Shown in pieces: positions 10,542-21,030 of a stretch of DNA of 64,000 nucleotides. How positions within the stretch are numbered: position 1 is the stretch's first letter; the number at the start of each line of letters is the position of its first letter. The DNA is from Erigeron canadensis (taxonomy: Eukaryota; Streptophyta; Magnoliopsida; Asterales; Asteraceae): positions 8,494,001 through 8,558,000 of the forward strand of contig NC_057765.1 in assembly GCF_010389155.1 (NCBI RefSeq). Reading direction: 5' to 3'. Made by a program: the position numbers and the translations under genes. The notes under the pieces were generated by a model. It made no database searches. It was not told the origin of the DNA and worked only from the letters and a program-made list of their open reading frames with translations.

Positions 10542-12716
10542 ATGGCTTCTCGTGAAGCATTGGCATTGGGTTCCGATACAAGACCTCAAGTTCTCTACCG
10601 TGGTTCTTATGGACTATGGAAGAAAAGATTTATGGACTATGTGGAATGTCAACCAAATGGTCACCTTCTTAAAGATTCCATCCTTAATGGACTTGCAGTT
10701 CATCACCATCCCACTACTGGTGCAATACTCACTCTTGATCTTTTGAATGCTGAACAAAAAGATCGAACAGCTGCAGATAACAGAGCTAGATCATGCTTAT
10801 ACAAAGCACTACCAGATGAAATCTATGGTTTTGTTGATTCTTATGATGCAGCCAAAGAGATATGGGATGAGGTGGCAAGACAAATGGAAGGATCTGACCT
10901 AACTTCAACAATTAGATTGACAAATGTGTTCACTGAGTTTGACAACTTCAGCAAATTGCCAAATGAATCTCTAGAGGCTGTCTACTATAGATTTTGCAAT
11001 GTCATAAATGAACTTAGGAAGAACAATGTCAAGAAATCAGAGATTGAGTTAATCATCAAATTCATCAAAGCTCTTGGTCCTGAGTGGGAAGATTATGGAA
11101 CTCAAATTAAGCAACATCAAAATCTGGCCAAGTTCTCCATCCATAATCTTCATGAATCCTTCAAACTCAATGAACATCAAGTCCTAAACAAAGCTTCATC
11201 AAACAAAATGCCAGAAGTTGTATCTTCTGATCCTTTGGCATTAATTGTTGAAAAGAAGGATTCTGAAGCTCTTAAAAGGCAAATGGTAGTTGTTTCTTCG
11301 TCTGATGAGGAGGTAGATGATATGTTGGCTCCAAGAGATGGTGTTTCTGACGAATTATATCAAGCTGTTGCCGCAGTTACCAAGCACTTCAAGAAAAAGT
11401 TCTACAAAGCGAGGCCAACAAACAATAATCCCCGCACTTCTTCCACAAGTGCATTTCCCAAGAAGGAACACTATCATTCTAAGAATAATGGTCAAGGTGA
11501 ATCAAGTGGATCCAAGCATGTTGAAAAGAAAGTTGAAGGTTATGACAATCAAGTTGTTGAGAAGGGTAAAGCTTCTAATAAAAAGTTCTACAATTGTGGA
11601 AATCCTGGTCATTTTGCAATTGATTGCAAGCAACCTCGTAAGTGGAACTATGAGTACTACAAGCAGAAGATGTTGTTGGCAAAGCAAGTGGAAGCCGGTC
11701 ATGCATTACTTGCTAAAGATGACAAATGGCTGTTGCTCTCGGATGATGAAGATGAAGATCTCTCTGCAAATGTGTGTTTCATGGCGAGGTTGGCCAAGGA
11801 CAAAGCTTTTGAGGCTGAAAGCACTGATGATGAGTACCCGGATGATGAGGTAAATCTACACTCTGCTTTTTCAATAGTTAAAGATAAAGAGTCGTTTGAT
11901 TTAGCTTTATCAAATTTGACAACTCATATCACGTCTTTAACCAACAAAAATAAGAAGTTGAAAAATAGTATTTCATTTTCTAAAAGTGAATTTTTAAAAC
12001 TCTTTGAAGAACATTCAAAATTACTTTTTGATTATGATACTATTAAACAAGATTTTCAAACATACAAATATCAAATGTTGGTTAAAGAATGTGAGTTGAA
12101 TGCTTCTCCTGATTCTAAGTTATTACATAAATGTCACAATCTTGAAAAGACCATTCATGATCTTGAAAAAGCCAATCAAGATCTTGAAATTCAAAAGACC
12201 AATGAGTGGCTTCGAGCAAATGCTAGACAAATGGATGTTGATATTCTTAATAAAAAGCTTCAAGAATCCAAACCAAACAATGTTGAACTAAAAAGAAAAA
12301 TTTCTGATTTAAATCATACTTTTTTTTTGAAAGGTGTTGAGATTGAAAATCTTAAAAACCAAATTGAGGAATTCAAAAAGAATATTATTTTTTATCATGA
12401 GAAGTTATATAAAGTTGAACAAAGCCCTCTTTTGGATTTTACCGCCTATTTCAACAAGTCGAAAATTGACAAATCAGAATTTCTTCATGGGTTGGGATTT
12501 GAGAATATCACTCCATTACAAAAGGCAAAAGACCAAATTGAACCTCTGTATGATGAAAAATTTCTTCGCCTTGGTATGGTACAACAATTTATTCGTCCAC
12601 TGGATGACGAATTTGAGACTTATGATGTTGAGAAAATACCTCAAACTGAATTTTTGGTTAACTATGATGCTATAAATGCTTCTTGTAATTTCAAAGAATC
12701 TTCAATTTTCAAATGA
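10542..12716 (+). CDS. Element C Gag, N-terminal 724 residues
   Basis: The ATG follows the leader array. Residues 1-230 form a copia Gag core (YGLWKKRFMDYVE; AAKEIWDEVARQME). A Lys-rich linker and a single CCHC knuckle, CYNCGNPGHFAIDC with its first Cys changed to an FYNC context, lie at about residue 350. An acidic stretch follows, then a long predicted coiled coil (about residues 460-640). Stops at 12714 and just after separate it from the C-terminal Gag in the same frame. Sireviruses have unusually long Gag proteins of this design. Gag coats the RNA in cytoplasmic particles. Confidence 0.85.
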   Translation: MASREALALGSDTRPQVLYRGSYGLWKKRFMDYVECQPNGHLLKDSILNGLAVHHHPTTGAILTLDLLNAEQKDRTAADNRARSCLYKALPDEIYGFVDSYDAAKEIWDEVARQMEGSDLTSTIRLTNVFTEFDNFSKLPNESLEAVYYRFCNVINELRKNNVKKSEIELIIKFIKALGPEWEDYGTQIKQHQNLAKFSIHNLHESFKLNEHQVLNKASSNKMPEVVSSDPLALIVEKKDSEALKRQMVVVSSSDEEVDDMLAPRDGVSDELYQAVAAVTKHFKKKFYKARPTNNNPRTSSTSAFPKKEHYHSKNNGQGESSGSKHVEKKVEGYDNQVVEKGKASNKKFYNCGNPGHFAIDCKQPRKWNYEYYKQKMLLAKQVEAGHALLAKDDKWLLLSDDEDEDLSANVCFMARLAKDKAFEAESTDDEYPDDEVNLHSAFSIVKDKESFDLALSNLTTHITSLTNKNKKLKNSISFSKSEFLKLFEEHSKLLFDYDTIKQDFQTYKYQMLVKECELNASPDSKLLHKCHNLEKTIHDLEKANQDLEIQKTNEWLRANARQMDVDILNKKLQESKPNNVELKRKISDLNHTFFLKGVEIENLKNQIEEFKKNIIFYHEKLYKVEQSPLLDFTAYFNKSKIDKSEFLHGLGFENITPLQKAKDQIEPLYDEKFLRLGMVQQFIRPLDDEFETYDVEKIPQTEFLVNYDAINASCNFKESSIFK

Positions 12717-14336
12717 GAAGAAATAGCATCAAATTTTTGAAAACCAAGAGTCAATTGGTATTTCACCTAAACCTACTAAAATGTATGTTCCATCCACAAT
12801 TTTGGAAAACAAATAGAAGGTTTACAACAAAAGGTGAATTCTCAACAACAAGTCATTGATCATCTTAAGTCTCAAAATCAAAGTTCAGAGAATGAATTAA
12901 TTGATGTAGACACCAAGAAAGTTTGTGTGAATGTTTCTACTCAAACTAATCTAAGTGCTGAAGCAGACCATTCCACTCAGACTACTTGTGTTTCATCTAC
13001 TGATTCCTCCACCCAGACCTTGACTGATTCTCTTGAGTGTTCATGTCAAACTGCTGCTACTATAGCTGATGATTATGTGCAAACTGATTTATCTAATGAC
13101 GAACTTGCACATAGTTTAGTTTTGATATGGTACTACTATAGGTTTTTCACTTGTGATTCTCTTAAAGAGTTAGTTGTTCACCCTAAGCTTAGTGCTAGTA
13201 TAGGTGTTGATACTTCTACTTTAATTTCTTGTGAAACCAAAGATGTGTCAGTTCAAGTTGATCTAATTCTTGAGACTACCCATAGTTTAAAGTTGGATAC
13301 CAAGATTCCTGATTTTTCAAAAATCTCTCCCGTTAAACCTTTCACAAAAGATGATTTTGATAAATTCATGGAGGGAGAATATGCTTTTGATTCTGAAACT
13401 GAGAAAAAGATTGAATCTACCAAAATCAAAGTTGAATCAAAAGAGGAATCTCCAAAATTGTTTTCCAAAGATCCAACTTCATATTATTCAAAGAAACGAG
13501 TTATTCCAAAACTTGTCAAGACTGAACCAAAGACTGTCACAAAACCAAGAATCAATAAGTTAAAAACAAAGTGTCCTACCCCGGAAAAGCATGTCAAAAC
13601 TAAACAAGTTGAGACCATTCCCAAAATCAAATACAACAAAGTGAAGCTTCTGGAAATCAATTCAAATGTTTCTTCTTCTAACTCTCAATCTAGTTCATTA
13701 CCTAAAATGTCTAAATCTAGCTTAGTTTTGCTAACTAGGGATGCTTCAAATGGTGCAACTAGGTATAGGGATAGATATGGTTGGTTTTCTCATGATAAAC
13801 CTAAGAAACAAGAAGTTTCCGCACCTCCAAAAGAGTCTAAAAAGATAAAAGTGCTTCAAAACTCTCGTTCTAATCTTCTTAGTGTCAATTCGACAGGTGG
13901 AAAGAGCTTAATTAGTGAGACTAAATGGGTAGCTAAGTCATTAGTACCTAAGTTCACTAATGTTGATAAAAAGAAGAAAAGGCGAAGGAGAAAAGCTGGT
14001 AGTAAGAAGAAGCATGTTTCTGTTGAGTCAAACAATTTATCTTTTAAGTCCTCTGTGTTAAACAAAGTTAATGGTGCCAAGGCTAGGCCTTGTGATGTTG
14101 TAAACAATGTTAATTCTTGTTCTCATATGCATGGTTTGAATGCTGGTAGACATGTTACTTTTGATTCATGTGTTAATGTTCGTTTGTTTAATCCATATGT
14201 GCTTGTTGATAATGTGCTTTTTAATGCCTATGTTGATTCTAAAGCATGTTTGTATGCGTATCCTAAGTTATATACCCTGCCTGTTTTAACTAACCACAAA
14301 GGACCCGTCTTCAAGTGGGTACCTAAAGTCGGTTAA
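12717..14336 (+). pseudogene. Element C Gag, C-terminal part with clustered TQT motifs
   Basis: The frame is the same as the upstream Gag, but 12714-12833 holds stops that can only be bridged by two compensating frameshifts. The open stretch begins near 12834. Residues 20-150 carry VSTQTNL, HSTQTTC, SSTQTLT, CSCQTAA, DYVQTDL and VSVQVDL. These match the dynein light chain LC8 anchor (TQT core). A Lys/Arg-rich segment (KKKKRRRRKAGSKKK near 13970) and a final KWVPKVG precede pol. Gag binding to LC8-like proteins has been reported for Sireviruses. Confidence 0.8.
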
Positions 14337-14339
14337 TTC

Positions 14340-17300
14340 TATTTGATTACAGGAAATAACCATCTGTGTTTGGATACTCGATTCCGGGTGTTCAAAACAC
14401 ATGACCAGTAATAAAGCATTGCTCAAGAACTTTATCGAACGATTCATGGGAACTATTCGATTTGGTAACAACAATTTCGCTCCTATCTTAGGCTATGGTG
14501 ATATTGAACGCAATGGAATTGTCATTAAGAAAGTTCACTATGTTGAAGGATTAAGTCATAACTTGTTCAGTGCTGGACAATTCTTTGACAACAATCTTCA
14601 AGTTCTTTTTCGACAATCTCTTTGCATAGTTCAAACTCTAGATGGAGTTGACATTTTGTGTGGCGACCGCGATGATAATCTTTTTACCGTTAATCTTGAT
14701 GATAACCAACCAATCGATAATATTTGTCTCATTTCGAAAGCTACATCAAAGAATTCTTGGTTGTGGCATATAAGGCTTTCTCACCTAAATTTTTCTACCA
14801 TCAATACTTTGGTCAACTAGCATCTTGTTGAAGGCTTGCCAGACTATAAGTATGAAAGTGAGCATGTGTGTCCTTCTTGTGCTGTTGGGAAGATTAAACG
14901 AGCTTCTCATAAACCTAAGAAATCTCCAAATTCATTAGCACCTCTTCATTTGCTTCACATGGATCTTTGTGGGCCGATGAAAGTACAAAGCCGAAATGGG
15001 AAGAGATACATCTTGGTTATTGTTGATGATTATTCAAGATATACTTGGGTCAAGTTTCTTGCCTCCAAAGATGAAAAAACTCGAACTTTGATCGATTTCA
15101 TTACTTCTACTCAAGTAAATCTTCAACTTCCAGTCCGTTACATCCGTTCGGATAACGGAACTGAGTTCAAAAACGCCATGTTTGATGAATTTTGTAAATC
15201 CAAAGGCATTACTCACCAATTCTCTGCAGTTCGTACCCCACAACAAAACGGTGTCGTTGAAAGGAGAAATCGAACGCTTGTGGAAGCTGCAAGAACCATG
15301 CTTGCTTATTCTAAGTTACCTTCCAACATGTGGGCTGAAGCTGTTGACACTGCTTGTCACACTCAGAATCGGTCCATTGTTAATCAGCGTTTTGAGAAGA
15401 CTCCTTATGAGGTTGTTAACAAACGGAAACCCAACATCAACTATTTTCATATTTTTGGGTGTGTTTGTTATACTCTGAATGATTGGGAAAATCTTGGAAA
15501 GTTCGAGAAGAAAGGTGATGAAGGTTACTTTGTTGGTTATTCCAAGACATCAATTGCCTACCGAATCTACAATCGCCGAACAAAGACAATTCAAGAAACA
15601 ATGAATGTTTGGTTTGATGAGATGTCGGGAATGATCTTTGAGCAAGAAAGTTTGCTACCAACAAGTAATGATCCAAGTGATTCAAGTACTTCGTCAAGGA
15701 CTTCTACTTTGGCATCTAAATTCAAGAAGTTTCCAGCTCCAACAAGTGATGAGTTAGATATTCTTTTTGAAGAATTCTACAAATCTAAACCGATTCATGA
15801 TAAAGAACCTCAAGTTATTGTTGAACCAGTCTCTAACCATGATCCAGTTCCTGACAACCATCATGAATCATCATCAAGTTCTTCTGAGCAAAATGCTACT
15901 TCTTCAAGTAGTAGTTCTTCATCCTCTTCTAATGATTCTTCTTCTCAATCCTCTCTTGATAATTCTTCTCCAGTGAATGTTCAAGAACAACCTACCCAAT
16001 ATACCCAGACTACCAATCCGATGAACACTCCAAATGTATATGTGCCTCTTGATTTCGATCATCCATCCTACGAGGAAGCTGTTCTACCAAGATATAATTC
16101 CATCTCTCAGCAAAACTCTGGTTTTAATGATAATGATGTTGATGTCAATCAACAAGATCCTCTTCCTCATGATCGCAAATGGTCACGTATGCGAAAAGAT
16201 CATCCTACAGATCAAATTATTGGAGATCCACAAGCCGGAGTAACTACTCGTACTTCAGTGAATGAGTGTCTTGTTGCATTTTCTCTTAGCAACATTGAAC
16301 CCAAAACTATTTCTGAAGTTCTTCGAGATCCAGAATGGGTTAAAGCTATGCAAGACGAACTCGCTCAGTTTGAAAGACTGAAAGTATGGAGATTAGTTCC
16401 AAATCCAAGAAAAGATGAACCTATTGGCACAAAGTGGATTTTCAAGAACAAGAAAGATGAGAATGGTGTGGTAGTAAGGAACAAGGCTCGATTAGTTGCA
16501 AAGGGTTATTGCCAACAACCTGGTGTTGACTTCGACGAAACTTTTGCTCCAGTTGCAAGAATGGAAGCCATTCGGATCCTCTTAGCCTATGTTGCATTCA
16601 AAAACTTTACAGTGTTTCAAATGGATGTGAAGACAACTTTCTTGAATGGTGACCTCAAAGAAGAAGTTTACGTTGAACAACCTGAAGGTTTTGTTGATCC
16701 CAAAAGACCAAACCATGTCTACAGGTTAGACAAGGCTCTCTACGGTCTTAAGCAAGCACCCCGAGCATGGTATGATTCCTTATCTACTTTCTTGATTAGA
16801 GGTGGCTTTACCAAAGGCACAATTGACCCTACCCTATTCATTCGCAAACAAGGTAAGCATGTTCTTCTTGTCCAAATATATGTTGATGACATTATCTTTG
16901 GGTCAACCAGTCAAACATTTTGCCGAAATTTTTCATCTCTAATGGTTAATTATTTTGAAATGAGCATGATTGGGGAAATAAACTACTTTTTGGGTTTTCA
17001 AATCAAACAACTAACAAATGGTATTTTCATATCACAAGGTAAGTATATTCATGACATGTTGAAAAAGTTTGATATGACTACTTGTTCTTCAATTTCAACT
17101 CCAATGGCTGCTCGTACAAGTATTAATGCTGATAAAAATGGGAAACCATTTGACCAAAAGAGATATAGAAGTATGATTGGTTCATTGTTGTATCTTACAG
17201 CATCTCGCCCAGATATAATGTTTGCAACATGTATGTGTGCTAGGTATCAAGCTGCTCCAACTGATTTACATTTTCAAGCTGTGAAACGAATATTTTGTTA

Positions 17301-17820
17301 TCTGAAGGGTACACCCAACTTAGGTCTCTGGTATCCTAGGGATACTGGATTTAATTTAATTGCCTATTCAGATGCAGATCATGCAGGTTGTAAGCTTGAT
17401 CGCAAGAGCACTTCCGGTACTTTACAATTTTTGGGTGATAAAATTGTGAGTTGGTCTTCCAAGAAACAAAACTGTGTATCACTATCAACAGCTGAAGCTG
17501 AATATGTGGCTGCGGCTAGTTGTTGTGCTCAAGTGTAATGGATGAAGACTCAACTTACTGATTATGGTCTGAAATATGATCATATTCCCATCTATTGTGA
17601 CTCTCAAAGTGCCATTGCTATTGCAGTCAACTCAGTAAACCACTCTCGATCAAAGCATATAGATGTGAGATATCATTTTCTCAAAGATCCTATTGAGAAA
17701 GGTGACATCGAACTCTATTTTGTGGGAACTGACTACCAACTTGCAGATTTGTTCACTAAACCATTGGATGATAAAAGGTTTAACTTTTTTTATCTCTAAG
17801 CTTGGCATGTTAAATCTTGA
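14340..17820 (+). pseudogene. Element C pol: protease, integrase, RT, RNase H
   Basis: The protease active site ILDSGCSKHMT lies near 14370. The GAG-pre-integrase and zinc region includes WHIRLSHLN and CPSC. The integrase core has [17 protein letters not shown] and [11 protein letters not shown], so the D,D,E residues are all visible. The RT has [22 protein letters not shown] and an intact YVDDIIFGS. RNase H has YSDADHAGC and STAEAEY. Defects are a TAG at 14818, a TAA at 17536 and an extra T in a T-run near 17785 that shifts the last codons. Gag and pol are in different frames at their junction. It would copy and integrate the element if intact. Confidence 0.9.
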
Positions 17821-20710
17821 ACCTTAACTTATTTTGTTCTTGATACATTCTTGTAAAACAAAATACAAAATTTGAAAAGACAAAAATCAGATACAAAAAC
17901 TTAAAATTTTGAAAAATAACAAAAAGATTTTCTTTATTTTTTTCCCTATATTTTAGTGCTTACATATACTCTGTATGTAACCCGGGCTTTATAGTGTTAT
18001 TTATATTTTAGTGGCTTACATATACTCTGTATGTAACCCGGGCTTTATAGTGTTATTTATATTTTAATGGTTTACATATACTCTGTATGTAACCCGTGCT
18101 TAAACGATTTATTTATTTCAAAATGGCTTATACATATTTTGTGTATAACCCGTTCTTAAAAAGTTTTATTTATTTTCAAAAGAATTATTTTTCTTATCAA
18201 AAGATTTTGTTACTCTCAATTGTTGATATGAGAAGCGACGGATTGAACGCCTTTGTGTACTTTCTAGTTGTCTCATCGTGAACAATTGATTAAGTTAAAT
18301 TTGTGCTTAAATGTTTTATTTGCATCCAACTTGTTGATGTAAGATGCGAAGGATTGAACGCCTTTGTGTACTCCCTAGTAGTCTTACTATGAACATTGTT
18401 GTTGACGCAAAACTTTGTTTTTCTTAAAATCTTGTTCACTTTTAGACTCTCAAATTTTTTTTCATGTATATATCACAACAAAGATTTTACTCTATTTGAC
18501 TTCACAAAAACCAATTTTTGCTCTACCTTTCTATGAAAAACTTTTAAGATCTACCTTTGCATAGATTAAGGGGGAGTTTGTGATTTCAAAACTTCAAATG
18601 TGTTTTCAAATCATTCTCTTACACACATTTGATGATTTTCAAATGATTCTCATCAATTGAAGTTCGGTGTTTAGTTTGCACTTGAGAGATTCATTCACTC
18701 CATGAACTTCATCATCACCGATAAGTTCTAACCCCGGAGTATTCAATTTCTTCTTTAGATTGTAAGGGTATTTTGAGAGATGATGGTTTCGTGCAAATAG
18801 GATGGAGGGAGTAAAGTCGAAAAGTGAGAGGTTATGGTGATATGTTGTGAGAAAAGGGTTAAAAGAAATGACACCCTTCCCTAAATTTCTCAAAATCGCC
18901 GGGTAAAACACATTTATATCATTTGATGATATCTTGATCAAGACTTCATGGACCCAATGAAGCGATGCACATCTTTACCTAACCACTCAAGTGTTTCTTA
19001 ACAAATACTTGTTTCATTTCTCACGGAGATCTTCGCATTTCTATTGACTCTTCATTTGGAAGATGTTGATATTGAATAAGGGCGACACTCTGCTCCGGTC
19101 CCCGACTTCATTTCATCACGTTGTGTCTAGAGCTATCTTGCTTGATCATTAATTTGATTCTTATTCATTATCTTAAGACACATTTGAGTCATATCTTTGT
19201 GATATTATTGCATATCTATGTGATATAGCCGGAACATTTGTAGTGATATCTTAATTGATATTTCACAATGATCAAATGGAAATCCTACCAATGCTAATGT
19301 TTTTTTCCAACGTTGAACGTAGGTCTCATAATTACATTTATGTGATTATTGAGTGAACGAGAAGTCTATCAGTGACCTCGGATGTTTCCTAAAAAGTCTT
19401 TAAGGATAATAGATTGTGGTTATCGAACACCTTAGGTGACACTGACCATGATTTCTATTCTTTGAAGCAATCTCGTAGTTGAAAAACTACAAGACCGAAC
19501 TATGTTAGAAAATTTGCTTTGTGCATATTTCAATGATATATAGGAAATCCGAAAAATGTCATACATTTATATCGGTCATTTCATTAATCTTTTTGATTTT
19601 TGAACATGTTAACGGATCATCCTTATCCGGTTTTTCCTTTCTCATCCCACAAACACAAAAACCACCAACACCATACTATAACGTTTGTACCAACAACTTC
19701 AACCTTACATTTTGATTTGTACCCTTAAGATTCTTTGGGTTGGGACTATTGAAATGGGTTGATGTGTTGTCGTTTGATATTTCTCCATGCAAATCTAGTT
19801 TTATCAATCAATGTTTGCATAATGACATTGGTTCCCAACTTTGTCATTATGAGGGGGAGAAATAGATTATGATTGATTGCGAAAGAAAACCTCTGAGCTT
19901 GATTTGTGCAAACATGGAGTTAGGTTGTAGTGAGTGTATGGAGGTTACGGATAAAAGATAAGAGAGAATATTTAGTGTATGGGATTGATGGGAAAACTTG
20001 CATTTAATGGAATTTCAGTCAATTGAGCTCAGATTTTCAAATTTGAGTTGTTCATTTTCAAACTTGAGTTGTTGACTTGAAAAAAGATAATTACAAAGAT
20101 AAGGATATGATGTCCAAAAATGCTTCAAAATGCTTACACTCATGAATTGAGGGGGAGCATGATTTTTCATAAGAGATTTATTCAAGTTTTGCTCAAAAGT
20201 TTACTCTCCAAGGTGTTTAAGCCAAAATAACAAAGATCAAAGCTACAAAAGTTGAAAGATTGATTGGAAGATTCAAGACAAAGAAGTAAAGCTTCGAAAG
20301 AGTCTTTATCAACACATTTCGTTCATGATCTTCAAAGTCATATGATAATACTTGGTCTAGAAGCTCCAAAGCATACATCAAGAAGGAGAGTACTAGTTTT
20401 TGATACTTCATATTGATACTTCATTTCAAGAAAACAAATTACTTCAAAAGACAACTCTGATTCATGGTTCATCAATTTTACAATGATTCTAGACTCATTC
20501 ATTTTATTCTCTGTTCAAAAAGAACATTGAGAATTTCATCATGTTTTAACTTCAAGAAGTCCAAGACCAAGATTGATTCAAGTTCTCCAGAGACAATGAG
20601 AAAGCTTTGAAGACTTGTTTCATCACACCAACTGTCTTCACCATCGGGCTCATCAACTTAATTCCTACAAGACAAAATAACACGTACTTCATTCATTACA
20701 AGATATCACT
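17821..20710 (+). other. Element C long 3' untranslated region with repeated polypurine tracts
   Basis: No supported gene is seen in this 2.9 kb. Purine tracts of the form (A/G)AGGGGGAG occur at about 18568, 19851 and 20149, before the functional one at 20711. A pair of related 70-bp blocks (18218-18290 and 18330-18400) shares GGATTGAACGCCTTTGTGTA. Repeated polypurine tracts in this position are a known Sirevirus habit. Short frames on both strands have no family features. Confidence 0.7.
17955..18150 (+). repeat. About 59-bp tandem repeat, three to four copies
   Basis: Two near-identical copies and two decayed ones are present. Each has CTTACATATAC, a TCT loop and GTATGTAA, followed by CCCGGGCTTTATAG in the best copies. 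The TTACATA/TATGTAA arms could form a hairpin. The array lies shortly after the end of pol. Confidence 0.8.
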
Positions 20711-21030
20711 AAGGGGGAGAATGTTAGAAATCCAAAAATAGTGATAAATTGTAATTTAAATTAGTGGACTTAGTTGTTGTTAAGACATGGTGAAATGATT
20801 TCTAAGGTTGAGGGACTAGGAGTGTTAATTAGGTTAATTGTAGATTTAGACTATAAATACCCTCAACTCCTTAGAAATCATAAGCCTTTGATCCATTTTT
20901 ACATACATTTAATCCAGATTGTTCCAATCTCTCTATCTAGAAATCACACACACACTAAACACACCAAGAACACACACACTTGATCCGCCATTGTTGAGAT
21001 CAAATCCAGAGAACAAATCGTGTTATAACA
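20711..21030 (+). repeat. Element C polypurine tract and 3' LTR
   Basis: AAGGGGGAGAA (20711-20721) is followed by the LTR at 20722, which repeats the 5' LTR with a TATA box in the same place. It ends at 21030 against the duplicated GAGCA. Confidence 0.9.

Larger units (their letters stand above)
7177..21030 (+). mobile_element. Element C: complete Sirevirus-like copia element nested in B
   Basis: LTRs of 313 and 309 bp start TGTTAGAAATCC and end GTTATAACA. The flanking duplication is GAGCA (7172-7176 and 21031-21035). Inside are a primer site, a 3-kb leader with palindrome array and nested solo LTR S1, a long two-part gag, pol, a 2.9-kb 3' untranslated region with repeated polypurine tracts, and the final polypurine tract. 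The long coiled-coil Gag with zinc knuckle and TQT motifs and the DSGCSKHMT protease motif fit the Sirevirus group. Stops and frameshifts suggest it is not autonomous. Confidence 0.92.

Noticed and set aside
18639..20411. Small frames on either strand in element C's 3' region
   Set aside because: They are short, AT-driven, without family motifs, and lie between repeated polypurine tracts in an untranslated region.
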